Shown in pieces: positions 28,824-36,806 of a DNA stretch of 64,000 nucleotides. Made by a program: the position numbers and the translations under genes. The notes below the pieces were generated by a model. That model did no database searches, was not told the DNA's origin, and worked only from the letters and a program-made list of their open reading frames with translations. The DNA is from Agrobacterium tumefaciens (GTDB lineage: Bacteria > Pseudomonadota > Alphaproteobacteria > Rhizobiales > Rhizobiaceae), in contig NZ_CP039888.1 of the NCBI RefSeq assembly GCF_005221325.1, positions 2,885,439 to 2,949,438 on the forward strand. Direction: 5' to 3'. Each line of letters begins with the position of its first letter. The first letter of the stretch is position 1.

Positions 28824-30101
28824 TTATTTGAAGACGGCGTTCGGGTTGTCGAGGCTCTCGGAGCCTTCAAGATCGATCTTGCCGAGATCAAGCGCCGCGA
28901 TGACGCGTTCAACGGTCTTCGTCTGGTCAATGAGACCGTCGATGGCCGCCTGAACCACGGCATTGCCTTCCTTGTTGCCTTCGCCGATCATCTGGTCATA
29001 GGCTTCCACCGTCTGGGCGCGCTTTTCCATTGCGTGCATGGCGTCGAGCGTCTTGTTCAGCTTCCCGGCCATTTCGTCGTTCAGCGCCTTGTCCTTGGCG
29101 CCGACCAGTTCCGACAACGAGGCGCCGGTCATCTTCGTGCCGTCCACACGGGTATAATTGCCGGTATAGGCCGAAGCGATGCCGATGGCGTCGTTGAGAT
29201 GCGAATTATAGGTGTTGTCGGAGAAGCAATCATGCTCCTCTTCCGGATCGTGAAGCAGCAGGCCGAGCTTCATGCGTTCGCCCGCCAGCTCACCATAGGA
29301 GAGCGAGCCCATGCCGGTCAGAATGGCGGTGAGGCCCGCTTTCGGATCGGCCTCCACCGTCTTCGTGGCTTCACCCTCCGGCGCCCAGGCGTCCACCATC
29401 TCCTGAAGATCCTTGATCAGCAGCGTGGAGGCGGATTTCAGGTAATCGGCACGGCGGTCGCAATTGCCGTTCGTGCATTTTGCCTTGTCATAATCGGTAT
29501 AGGGGCGGTTGCCGGCGCCCGGTCCCGTGCCGTTCAGATCCTGGCCCCAGAGCAGGAATTCGATGGCGTGATAACCGGTCGTCACATTGGCTTCGACATC
29601 GCCTGCCTCGTGCAGGCTTTCGATCAGCTCCGGGGTGATCTTGGAGGCATCGACCTCTTCACCGCTGATCTTGATCTTCGGATTGGCGATGATGTTTGCG
29701 ACGTAAAGTTCGTTTTCGTCGCTTTCTGTGCCGTAGGAGGCGTCGACATAGTCGATCAGGCCTTCATCCAGCGGCCAGGCGTTTACCTTGCCTTCCCAAT
29801 CATCGACGATCGGGTTGCCGAAACGGTAGACTTCCGACTGCTGATAGGGAACACGGGCCTTGATCCAGGCTTCGCGCGCGGCTTTGAGGGTCTCTTCACT
29901 CGGCGTTGCGATCAGCGCATCGATGGCCTTGTCCAGCGTCTTCGCCGTGGTCAGCGAATCCTCGTATTTGGCATGTGCGACATCGGCATAATGCTTGATG
30001 ACAGCGGCAGCGTCGGTCGCAGCCTGCGCGGGAAGCGCGGTGAAAGCCGCCGATGCGGCCAAAAGCGCGAAAGACGCGCTGAGAATGGTTTTGCGGATCA
30101 T
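28824..30101 (-). CDS. Imelysin-family iron-regulated protein (IrpA-like), 425 aa
   Basis: A periplasmic M75-superfamily protein with signal peptide MIRKTILSASFALLAASAAF, cleaved after the Ala-Gln-Ala near residue 28. The metal motif is intact as TGYHAIEFLLWGQDL (H-x-x-E). The protein resembles IrpA-type iron-regulated proteins, which are thought to bind iron outside the cytoplasm. I chose the ATG at 30101 because GGAGAGG lies upstream and the signal peptide begins there. It leads the four-gene module and has an Irr-box-like element about 90-100 bp upstream. Confidence 0.9.
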   Translation of the reverse strand: MIRKTILSASFALLAASAAFTALPAQAATDAAAVIKHYADVAHAKYEDSLTTAKTLDKAIDALIATPSEETLKAAREAWIKARVPYQQSEVYRFGNPIVDDWEGKVNAWPLDEGLIDYVDASYGTESDENELYVANIIANPKIKISGEEVDASKITPELIESLHEAGDVEANVTTGYHAIEFLLWGQDLNGTGPGAGNRPYTDYDKAKCTNGNCDRRADYLKSASTLLIKDLQEMVDAWAPEGEATKTVEADPKAGLTAILTGMGSLSYGELAGERMKLGLLLHDPEEEHDCFSDNTYNSHLNDAIGIASAYTGNYTRVDGTKMTGASLSELVGAKDKALNDEMAGKLNKTLDAMHAMEKRAQTVEAYDQMIGEGNKEGNAVVQAAIDGLIDQTKTVERVIAALDLGKIDLEGSESLDNPNAVFK

Positions 30102-30163
30102 GATCCCTCTCCTTGGGCAGCATGAACAGACTTCAGGCTGCGGCAAGCGAGTTCTGACCCAAT

Positions 30164-30179
30164 CACAAACTTGTGTCAA
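30164..30179 (-). promoter_or_regulatory. Putative promoter -35 region of the iron module with overlapping dyad
   Basis: On the minus strand TTGACA lies at 30179-30174, a good -35 element. CACAA-AC-TTGTG (30164-30175) is a perfect short dyad overlapping it. No clear -10 hexamer is visible at the right spacing, so the promoter call is tentative. Confidence 0.4.
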
Positions 30180-30188
30180 ACATTCTAG

Positions 30189-30205
30189 TTTAGAACGCTT
30201 TGAAA
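30189..30205. promoter_or_regulatory. Irr-box (ICE)-like element upstream of the IrpA-like gene
   Basis: TTTAGAACGCTTTGAAA matches the rhizobial Irr consensus TTTAGAA-N3-TTCTAAA with one perfect arm and two mismatches in the other. An overlapping perfect dyad, TTCTA-GTT-TAGAA, covers 30183-30195. It lies upstream of the putative -35, a position that suits activation by Irr under iron limitation. Confidence 0.6.
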
Positions 30206-30255
30206 CAAGCTCGGCCGGTATTTCCCAAGTAAAATCGCTGCGTGCAAATAGGCTT

Positions 30256-31545
30256 TTATGCTTTGCGTTTCATCAAGCAGAAGAAGAAACCGTCCGTATC
30301 TGTGGTTGCAGGCGTCAGCGTGACTGTCTTTCCATCGGAGGAGTGCGGTTTGTTCGCATTACCGCCAAAAGTCGTCTGCCAGCGCTCCAGAGCGGAGCCG
30401 ATGGAGAATTCGGTGTTTTCCTCGCAAAAACGCCTGACCTGCTGTTCATTTTCCTCGGGCAGAACGGAACAGGTGACATAAAGCAGCTCACCGCCCGGCC
30501 GCACGAAACCCTTGGCTTGCGAAAGCGCTTCGCCCTGCTGCTGCACGCGCTCCTCCAGATTGCGAGCCGTCAGCCGCCATTTGGTGTCTGGCCGTCTGCG
30601 CCATGTTCCGGTGCCGGTGCAAGGTGCATCCACCAGAACGCGATCGAATTTTCCTTGGAAGGGGGCAAGCCCGGCGGCGCGGTCATGAACCTGCACGTTG
30701 CGCGTGCCGGCCCGCTTCAGCCGCTCGATGATCGGCGCGAGCCGCTTGCGGTCGGCATCGAAGGCGTGAACCTGACCCTTGTTGTTCATGCTGGCCGCCA
30801 TGGCCAGCGTCTTGCCGCCGCCACCGGCGCAATAGTCGAGAATCTGTTCGCCCTCATGCGCGCCGGCGAGATCGGCAACGATCTGCGATCCCTCATCCTG
30901 CACTTCAAACCAGCCCTTCTGGAAGGAGAGTTCGGCTGTGACATTCGGCAGGCGGGAAGGGCCTTCGCCGGCGGGGATGCGCACACCCTGTCGGGCAATC
31001 CGCGTGGCTTCCGCACCGCTTTCCTCAAGCGCCTTCAGAACCTTGTCGCGGGTTGCTTTCAGCGTGTTGGCGCGCAGATCAAGCGTCGGTCGCTCGTTCA
31101 GCGCCTGCGCCTCGGCGAGCCAGCGCTCCCCGAAAGCCGTTTCGAAGGAGGATTGAACCCATTCGGGAATATCGCCCTGAATATGGGCCGGTGCGTCACC
31201 AAGAGAACGGGAGAGAAAGGCCTGTTGCCTTTGTTCGTCTGGTGTGGCGGGGGCGAATTTGTCGCCGTCGAATTCCGCCGTCAGTTCCGCAAAGCTTTTG
31301 CCCCATTGGCGCAGCAGCACAGCATAACCAAGCGAGGCGGCGCTGTCGTCATCCATCAGCCAGGCGTGCGACAGTTTCATGCGCAGCGCGTCGTAGACGA
31401 TGTTGCCGATGGCGGCCCTGTCGCCGGAGCCGGCAAAACGATGGGCAAGGCCCCAATCCTTCAGAGCATCGGCGACTGGACGCCTGCGTCCCTCAATATC
31501 CGCCAATACTTCGATTGCTCCGGCCAAACGCCCGCCCAAACGCAT
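30256..31545 (-). CDS. rsmB: 16S rRNA (cytosine-C5) methyltransferase, RsmB/NOP2 family
   Basis: A SAM-dependent RNA m5C methyltransferase of the RsmB/NOL1/NOP2/sun family, 429 aa. Catalytic motifs are visible as VDAPCTGTGTWRRRPD (Pro-Cys motif) and LLYVTCSVLPEENEQQ (Thr-Cys motif). The SAM-binding segment LDYCAGGGGKTLAMAA lies upstream. The N-terminal region is a less conserved RNA-binding part. RsmB methylates C967 of E. coli 16S rRNA; which site is used here is not shown by sequence. It follows the rlpA-like gene on the same strand. Confidence 0.9.
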   Translation of the reverse strand: MRLGGRLAGAIEVLADIEGRRRPVADALKDWGLAHRFAGSGDRAAIGNIVYDALRMKLSHAWLMDDDSAASLGYAVLLRQWGKSFAELTAEFDGDKFAPATPDEQRQQAFLSRSLGDAPAHIQGDIPEWVQSSFETAFGERWLAEAQALNERPTLDLRANTLKATRDKVLKALEESGAEATRIARQGVRIPAGEGPSRLPNVTAELSFQKGWFEVQDEGSQIVADLAGAHEGEQILDYCAGGGGKTLAMAASMNNKGQVHAFDADRKRLAPIIERLKRAGTRNVQVHDRAAGLAPFQGKFDRVLVDAPCTGTGTWRRRPDTKWRLTARNLEERVQQQGEALSQAKGFVRPGGELLYVTCSVLPEENEQQVRRFCEENTEFSIGSALERWQTTFGGNANKPHSSDGKTVTLTPATTDTDGFFFCLMKRKA

Positions 31546-31606
31546 TGTCTACCTCTTCTTGCTGATAAGCCCGGTTGGTAGACGCGAATGGCGGCGAGGG
31601 CAAGGC

Positions 31607-31975
31607 TCAATCGGCCTTGACGATCTCGTAGCAGACCTTGGCAGTGCCGGAGCTGATCATGCCGATGTTCTTGGCTGCAGCCTTGGAGAGATCGAGAACG
31701 CGACCCTTGATGAACGGACCGCGATCGTTGATGCGCACCACAACGGCCTTGCCGTTGCGGGCATTCGTCACCTTGACCTTGGTGCCGAACCGCAGGGAGC
31801 GGTGGGCGGCGGTCAGGTTGGCGGCGTTCATGCGCTCGCCCGAAGCAGTCTTGGAGGACAACGCATACCACGATGCGCCTCCACAACCATTTGCCGCATT
31901 CGCCTGAAGAGGCGCGATGATGGAACAGGCGGCTATAGTTGCAGCGGTGAAAGTTATACGACGGATATTCAACAA
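31607..31975 (-). CDS. RlpA-like double-psi beta-barrel secreted protein, 122 aa (TTG start)
   Basis: A short exported protein with a signal peptide ([21 protein letters not shown]) and a single double-psi beta-barrel domain of the RlpA septal-ring lytic transglycosylase type. [38 protein letters not shown] and the catalytic-type Asp of DRGPF are visible. There is no SPOR domain, unlike longer RlpA proteins. No ATG is available; TTG 31975 or the next TTG has AGGGAAG upstream. It is preceded by a long structured non-coding region. Confidence 0.85.
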   Translation of the reverse strand: MLNIRRITFTAATIAACSIIAPLQANAANGCGGASWYALSSKTASGERMNAANLTAAHRSLRFGTKVKVTNARNGKAVVVRINDRGPFIKGRVLDLSKAAAKNIGMISSGTAKVCYEIVKAD

Positions 31976-32401
31976 ACTGTGCTTCCCTGAAAATCGGCCC
32001 CGCGCCGATTGATTGTGCCCTTGCTAAACGGCCATGAACTGGCCTGAACGCCTTTTGATGCGAGATTGTAGGGCGAGGGAAAAATGGCGAAAAAAAGCTG
32101 ATCTCAAATCACGAACTGTTACAGGCCGTAACATTCGTGATCATTAGCTGGAGAGGCGTTGCAGGGCCGTTCCAGTCAATTCTCGGAAAAAATAATGCAA
32201 AATCAACGATCAAAGGAAATGCTATTGCAAGTCACGGCTTCGTGAATCCACTTCACGAAATGTGAGTGAAATATTTTTCCAATGAGTAGGATTTTAGCGA
32301 TTCGGCGTAGTTAATTAAGTCTTAATTCTCTTAAATACAACGAAAACTATCCGCCAAAACGGCGTTGGATGGATTTTTCATCGCTTTTGACAGGGTTGTT
32401 T
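31976..32401. other. 426-bp non-coding region with long palindromes and repeated heptamers
   Basis: There is no credible coding frame. A bulged palindrome at 32108-32141 pairs ATCACGAA-C-TGTTAC with GTAACA-TTCGTGAT. A second dyad at 32239-32259 pairs TTCGTGAA with TTCACGAA. The heptamer TCACGAA or its complement thus occurs four times in 151 bp. TTAA-N7-TTAA, a CtrA-like pattern, lies at 32311-32325. The region is upstream of the rlpA-like gene and downstream of the SDR gene. Confidence 0.7.
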
Positions 32402-33274
32402 TCAGCCGCGCCAGAGGCCGTTTTCCCATAATTGCTTCAGCGATTGTCGATACTCCGGAAAGCGGAAATCAAAGCCGAGTTCCCTTATTTTGGCATTGGA
32501 AACGCGCTTGTTTTCGCCATAAAATGAGCGCGCCATCGGCGTCAGATCGGCGGTCTCGAAATCCTGTTCAGCAGGGGGGACAACACCCATTAAGTCGGCC
32601 GCGAAGCTCACCACATCCTGCGGTGGGCAGGGTTCGTCGTCGGTCACGTTGAAGATGCCGCGTTCGTTCTTCAGTGCCAGAAAGGCGAGTGCCGCGCCGA
32701 TATCCTCGACCCGGATACGGTTGAACACCTGATCCTTCTTCACAAGCCGTCGCGCCGTTCCCTTCTCGAAATTCATGAAGGCATTGCGTCCCGGTCCATA
32801 AATTCCGGATAGGCGCAGGATGGAAAGTGGCATATCTGCCTTCTGGGCTGTCACAGTCCAGGTGGCCTCGGCGATTACCCGTTCCACGGAGCGCGCGGAA
32901 ACCGGGCGGCAGGGTGTCGTCTCGTCAACCCAGGCGCCGTGATGGTCGCCATAAACGCCGACGGTGGAAAGGTAGGCCACCCATTTCAGATTGGGCAGGA
33001 GCCTTTTCAGATCGTCGCCAAGAAGCGCAAGCAGCGGATCGCCATCCTTGCCCGGAGCGATGGATTGCACGAGATGGGTGACCTTACCCATCGCGGCGAT
33101 GAGATCGTCATCGAGATGGGCGCCGTCGAAGAGTAACGGCGTCAGGCCTGCTGCGGCAAGGTTTGCGAACTTGTCCTGGCTGCGTGTGGTGCCGCAGATA
33201 CTTGCGGCTTCAGTTTTCAGCGCGTTGGCAATGGCTTTCCCCGAATATCCCGCGCCGAAAATCATCACATGCAT
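32402..33274 (-). CDS. SDR-family NAD(P)-dependent epimerase-like protein, 290 aa
   Basis: An extended short-chain dehydrogenase/reductase-like protein. The Rossmann nucleotide site is MHVMIFGAGYSGKAIANALK (GxGxxG variant). The usual active-site Y-x-x-x-K is not obvious, similar to YeeZ-like family members (for example LSTVGVYGDHHG contains the Tyr region). It starts 3 bp after the queG stop on the same strand and is probably its cotranscribed partner. Its substrate is unknown. Confidence 0.85.
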   Translation of the reverse strand: MHVMIFGAGYSGKAIANALKTEAASICGTTRSQDKFANLAAAGLTPLLFDGAHLDDDLIAAMGKVTHLVQSIAPGKDGDPLLALLGDDLKRLLPNLKWVAYLSTVGVYGDHHGAWVDETTPCRPVSARSVERVIAEATWTVTAQKADMPLSILRLSGIYGPGRNAFMNFEKGTARRLVKKDQVFNRIRVEDIGAALAFLALKNERGIFNVTDDEPCPPQDVVSFAADLMGVVPPAEQDFETADLTPMARSFYGENKRVSNAKIRELGFDFRFPEYRQSLKQLWENGLWRG

Positions 33275-33277
33275 GGT

Positions 33278-34429
33278 TCATGCCTCTGCCAGTTGCCATT
33301 CCATTTCCGCTTCCGGATCACTCTCCGGGGCGCGACCGGCAGAGTATGTACGGAATTCGTCCCTGTCCATAAGCCGCGACAAAGCCCATGCGGCCATGCC
33401 GCGCACTTCCGCAGAAGGGTCGGTCTCCGCAAGTGCCTTGCATTGCTCCACGAATTGCCGGTCGGCAGAGTTTCCCGCCGCGATGAGCACATTGCGGATT
33501 AAGCGATTGCGGCCGATGCGCTTGACGGGGGAGCCACTGAAAAAGCTGCGAAAGGCGGCATCGTCAAGCGTCAGCAGAAAGGCGATGGATGGTTCCTTCA
33601 GATCCTCGCGCGCCTGCAGCTTCATCTCGGAGGCGCTCGCCGCGAACTTGTTCCACGGACAGGCGGCAAGGCAATCGTCGCAGCCATAGATACGGTTGCC
33701 GATCATCGGCCGGAATTCGTGCGGGATCGGTCCCTTGTGCTCGATGGTGAGATAGGAGATGCAGCGGCGTGCATCCAGCTGATAGGGGGCGGGGAAGGCC
33801 GCCGTGGGACAGGCGTCGAGGCAGGCGCGGCAGGAACCGCAATGATCCTTCTCCGCCTCATCAAGACAGAGCTCGGCGGTGGTGAACATGCTGCCCAGAA
33901 ACAGCCATGAGCCATGGGTGCGGCTGACCAGATTGGTGTGCTTGCCCTGCCAGCCAAGACCGGCGGCGGCGGCAAGCGGCTTTTCCATCACTGGCGCGGT
34001 ATCGACAAAGACCTTCACATCCTCACCGGCGCGGGCGGCAAAGCGCGTGGCGATTTCCTTCAGCCGCCCCTTGATGATGTCATGGTAATCGCGGTTGCGG
34101 GCATAGACCGAAATGGCCGCCTTGTCCGGTTTCGAAAGCAGGCCGCGCGGGTCTTCGTCCGGACCGTAATTGAGGCCGAACATGACGATGGAGCGCACAT
34201 CGCCCCAAAGCGTTTTTGGCTCCGCCCGACGCGCCTCGGTTTCCTCCATCCACGCCATGGTGCCGTGGTAGCCATTGTCGAGAAATTGCCGCAGCCGCTC
34301 CGGTGCGAGCGGAATGCTGTCGGGCGCCGTGATGCGACACAGATCGAAGCCGAGCGAAAGCGCCTCCTGACGAACGAAATCCGTCAGTTTGCGTGCGCGT
34401 ATCCGCTGCTTGTCGCTGGCAACGTCGAT
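33278..34429 (-). CDS. queG: Epoxyqueuosine reductase, probable non-canonical start (ATC), about 383 aa
   Basis: Reduces epoxyqueuosine to queuosine in tRNA, using cobalamin and two [4Fe-4S] clusters. The cluster motifs are CGSCRACLDACP and CDDCLAACPWN, followed by a C-terminal HEAT-like repeat (PSAEVRGMAAWALSRL). The first ATG (34258) would remove conserved N-terminal sequence such as SLGFDLCRITAPDS and LRQFLDNGYHGTMAWM. The frame is open up to a TAA at 34448-34450 with no ATG, GTG or TTG. ATC 34429 sits 8 bases after GGGAG; ACG two codons earlier is the other option. Confidence 0.85.
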   Translation of the reverse strand: MDVASDKQRIRARKLTDFVRQEALSLGFDLCRITAPDSIPLAPERLRQFLDNGYHGTMAWMEETEARRAEPKTLWGDVRSIVMFGLNYGPDEDPRGLLSKPDKAAISVYARNRDYHDIIKGRLKEIATRFAARAGEDVKVFVDTAPVMEKPLAAAAGLGWQGKHTNLVSRTHGSWLFLGSMFTTAELCLDEAEKDHCGSCRACLDACPTAAFPAPYQLDARRCISYLTIEHKGPIPHEFRPMIGNRIYGCDDCLAACPWNKFAASASEMKLQAREDLKEPSIAFLLTLDDAAFRSFFSGSPVKRIGRNRLIRNVLIAAGNSADRQFVEQCKALAETDPSAEVRGMAAWALSRLMDRDEFRTYSAGRAPESDPEAEMEWQLAEA

Positions 34430-34468
34430 GGTCGTTTCTCCCGAGGCTTATTCTGCGGCATATATAGT

Positions 34469-34513
34469 GCATGTCGCCCGAAAGTGTGCAGCGGTTTCGG
34501 GAAAACGACATGC
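34469..34513. repeat. Long bulged palindrome (dispersed-repeat-like)
   Basis: GCATGTCG-CCCGAAA (34469-34483) pairs with TTTCGGG (34495-34501) and CGACATGC (34506-34513), leaving a 4-base AAAA bulge and an 11-base loop. A 15-pair interrupted stem between two genes resembles the short palindromic repeats scattered between genes in Rhizobiaceae. I base the family likeness on memory; no second copy was noticed in this window. Confidence 0.6.
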
Positions 34514-34559
34514 TTTAAATACAGCCGCACGCCGCAGCAAATAACCGGAAGGCCGGACC

Positions 34560-35252
34560 TCAGAAATCCAGATCGGCGTAGTGGGAAGAGGGGGCAAGAC
34601 GTGGAATGCGTTCGCTGAGAAACGGCCGGAAGGAGGGCCGGGATTTCAGCCGCTGGTACCATTCCTTGGCAATAGGCGCTTCAAGCCAGTTGATCTCGCC
34701 GAGATAATCCAGCACCGAAACGGCGGCAGCCGCAGCAAGATCAGCATAGCTCAACCGATCGCCGGCAAGCCAGGTGCGGGAACCGGCAAGCCATTCCAGA
34801 TATTTGATGTGCTGGCGGATATTGTTGCGGGCGGTGCGCAGCAGCTTGGAATCCGGCGGCCCGCCACCCTGTGCCGCGGTCATCTGCAATTTATAGACCC
34901 TTTCGCGCACCAGCGGCCGGGTCACGTCATTTTCCATCTTCTGCAGAAACCACTCCGTCAGGCGGCGGATTTCCGCGCGCTGAAACGGGTCTTCCGCCAG
35001 AAGCCGCCGGTCGCGCTTCAAAACCCCATGCGTTTCGTCAAGAAATTCGGCCAGCACGTAAGGCCCGCTGAGGGAGCGCATATTGTCATCGAGATAGACC
35101 GGCAGGGTGCCGGCCGGATTGAGCGCCAGAAACTCCCGCCGTCTTTCCCACGGCTGCTCCTCCACGAGATCGGTCTGGAACCCGTATTCTGCAAGGATCA
35201 GACGAACGAACCGGGATGCGGTCGACATCGGGGAGTGATAGAGAGTTGGCAT
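34560..35252 (-). CDS. Glutathione S-transferase family protein, 230 aa
   Basis: A cytoplasmic GST. The N-terminal thioredoxin-like domain begins MPTLYHSPMSTASRFVRLIL, with a Ser/Thr in the glutathione-activating position, and carries NPAGTLPVYLDD and the conserved cis-Pro. The all-helical C-terminal domain includes WLAGDRLSYADLAAAAAVSV. It precedes queG on the same strand by about 130 bp, with the palindromic repeat between them. The electrophilic substrate is unknown. Confidence 0.92.
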   Translation of the reverse strand: MPTLYHSPMSTASRFVRLILAEYGFQTDLVEEQPWERRREFLALNPAGTLPVYLDDNMRSLSGPYVLAEFLDETHGVLKRDRRLLAEDPFQRAEIRRLTEWFLQKMENDVTRPLVRERVYKLQMTAAQGGGPPDSKLLRTARNNIRQHIKYLEWLAGSRTWLAGDRLSYADLAAAAAVSVLDYLGEINWLEAPIAKEWYQRLKSRPSFRPFLSERIPRLAPSSHYADLDF

Positions 35253-35411
35253 CGGTACTCAATTTTTACGATTGGTTGTCATGATCGGCATTTGCCGGAA
35301 AACTTTTTCAGTTTCGCTTCATCAAGACGCTATAAGAGCTTGGCTACTTTAAAACAAGTTTAACGCAATTGCTTTCCATTCACGCTTTCCCCCTGAAAAG
35401 AAGGATACCTC

Positions 35412-36218
35412 ATGGGTGACCAATCGATCATCAGCGCGCTTCTGCTGGGCATTATCGAGGGTCTGACGGAGTTTATTCCCGTTTCCTCCACGGCGCATGT
35501 GCTGCTGGCCGGGCATTTCCTTGGCTTCAAGTCGCCGGGCAACACTTTCGCCGTTCTCATCCAGCTCGGTGCGATCCTCGCGATCCTTCTTGTTTATTTT
35601 CAAAAGCTTGTATCGATCGCCGTGGCGATGCCGACCAGTGCCAAGGCGCGCCGTTTCGTGCTTGCGGTTCTCGTCGCCTTCCTGCCGGCGGCGGTGATCG
35701 GCGCTCTCGCCCATGACTTCATCAAGACGGTGCTGTTCGAAACGCCGATGCTCATTTGCGTCGTGTTGATCATCGGTGGCTTCATTTTGCTCGCGGTCGA
35801 CCGCATGCCATTAAAGCCGAAATATACCGACATCATGGACTACCCGCCGTCTCTCGCCTTCAAGATCGGTCTTTTCCAGTGCCTTGCGATGATTCCCGGG
35901 ACCTCGCGGTCCGGCGCCACCATTGTCGGAGCGCTGCTGATGGGCACGGACAAGCGTTCCGCCGCTGAATTTTCGTTTTTTCTGGCGATGCCGACGATGC
36001 TCGGCGCGTTTGTGCTCGATCTCTACAAAAACCGTGATGCGCTGAGCTTTGATGACAGTGCCCTGATTGCCGTGGGCTTCATCGCTGCCTTCGTTTCCGG
36101 CCTCTTCGTCGTGCGCTCGCTGCTGGATTTCGTATCGCGACGTGGATTTGCGCCCTTCGCCTGGTGGCGTATCGTCATTGGTGCGCTGGGTCTTGTCGCG
36201 CTTCTGGTTATCGGCTGA
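35412..36218 (+). CDS. uppP: Undecaprenyl-diphosphate phosphatase
   Basis: An integral membrane enzyme (BacA/UppP) that dephosphorylates undecaprenyl pyrophosphate to recycle the peptidoglycan lipid carrier; overexpression is known to confer bacitracin resistance. The 268-aa length is normal. Signature motifs are [17 protein letters not shown] (residues about 16-32) and [17 protein letters not shown] (about 160-176). About seven membrane spans are predicted. The ATG 35412 is preceded by AAGGA. A bidirectional terminator follows. Confidence 0.96.
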   Translation: MGDQSIISALLLGIIEGLTEFIPVSSTAHVLLAGHFLGFKSPGNTFAVLIQLGAILAILLVYFQKLVSIAVAMPTSAKARRFVLAVLVAFLPAAVIGALAHDFIKTVLFETPMLICVVLIIGGFILLAVDRMPLKPKYTDIMDYPPSLAFKIGLFQCLAMIPGTSRSGATIVGALLMGTDKRSAAEFSFFLAMPTMLGAFVLDLYKNRDALSFDDSALIAVGFIAAFVSGLFVVRSLLDFVSRRGFAPFAWWRIVIGALGLVALLVIG

Positions 36219-36245
36219 GCCGAATTTTCATATCGAACCGAAAAA

Positions 36246-36280
36246 CAAAAAGCGCCCCGGAGAACCGGCGGCGCTTTTTG
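36246..36280. terminator. Bidirectional intrinsic terminator after uppP
   Basis: CAAAAAGCGCC-CCGG (36246-36260) pairs with CCGG-C-GGCGCTTTTTG (36265-36280), with one bulged C and an AGAA loop. T-runs occur on both sides, so it serves uppP and the convergent 51-aa gene. Confidence 0.9.
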
Positions 36281-36301
36281 TTTGAAACCTGTAAAGGCCG
36301 A

Positions 36302-36457
36302 TCAGTTGGCGCTGATCGAAGCCGTTGCGCAGGGGTCGACGCCATAGGCGGGAGCGCAACCGCTCTTGCCTGCCGCAACCGTTCCCGGCGCCATGAAAGA
36401 ACCCGCCAGAACCACCAAAGCCGCACACGCAAAAAAGAGTGCGATAGATCTGCCCAT
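36302..36457 (-). CDS. Small secreted Cys-containing protein, 51 aa
   Basis: The product MGRSIALFFACAALVVLAGS starts with a clear signal peptide, then MAPGTVAA and a short mature part with two cysteines (GKSGCAPAYGVDPCATAS) that could form a disulfide. The start ATG 36457 has AAAGG upstream. It may be a periplasmic peptide; a lipobox is not clear. The gene is flanked by its own terminator (36246-36280) and by a 350-bp promoter region. The family is not recognised. Confidence 0.65.
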   Translation of the reverse strand: MGRSIALFFACAALVVLAGSFMAPGTVAAGKSGCAPAYGVDPCATASISAN

Positions 36458-36496
36458 TTTATGATTGCCTTTCAGACGTTCGTTCGCGCGGATCAT

Positions 36497-36806
36497 GCCG
36501 CCGTGTGTGAATTGAGGGTTCGGGATATGTTTGGAATGTGGCGAATATCAATAAAGCAGCTTGTTGAATACCGGGTTAATGCGAAGTCTTTTCCACAGTT
36601 GCGCTTGTGCCACGCTTGCGTGCCGAGACCGCACGGACGTTAACTTTTCCCCGGCCTTCCAACTCCGCCGTCGCCCAGTCTGCACCTCCCCCGTAGTTGA
36701 GGGGGAAATGCACGAATAGCGGTTTGGTTGCAATTGAATTGCACCAAAACAAAAAGCGGGAATGGCTCCCGCTTTCATTTAAATCATTGACGCTACAGGT
36801 CGGCCT
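36497..36806. other. Non-coding interval with C/G-rich stem-loop
   Basis: No convincing gene lies here. TCCCCC (36687-36692) and GGGGGA (36701-36706) form a stem-loop with flanking TGCA/TGCA, possibly a small dispersed repeat. A terminator for the downstream minus-strand gene occupies 36751-36775. The remainder should hold the promoter of the 51-aa gene. Confidence 0.5.
36751..36775 (-). terminator. Intrinsic terminator after the NDUFA9-like gene
   Basis: AAAGCGGG (36753-36760) and CCCGCTTT (36768-36775) form an 8-bp stem, followed on the minus strand by TTTTTGTTTT. It lies 31 bp past the stop of the gene at 36807-37787. Confidence 0.85.

Noticed and set aside
28800..30125. A 441-codon plus-strand frame opposite the IrpA-like gene
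   Set aside because: The minus strand encodes a signal peptide, an M75 motif and a good start; the plus frame has no family features.
36548..36778. A 76-codon minus-strand frame between the 51-aa gene and the NDUFA9-like gene
   Set aside because: It runs through the terminator at 36751-36775 and a G/C stem-loop and has no start signal.
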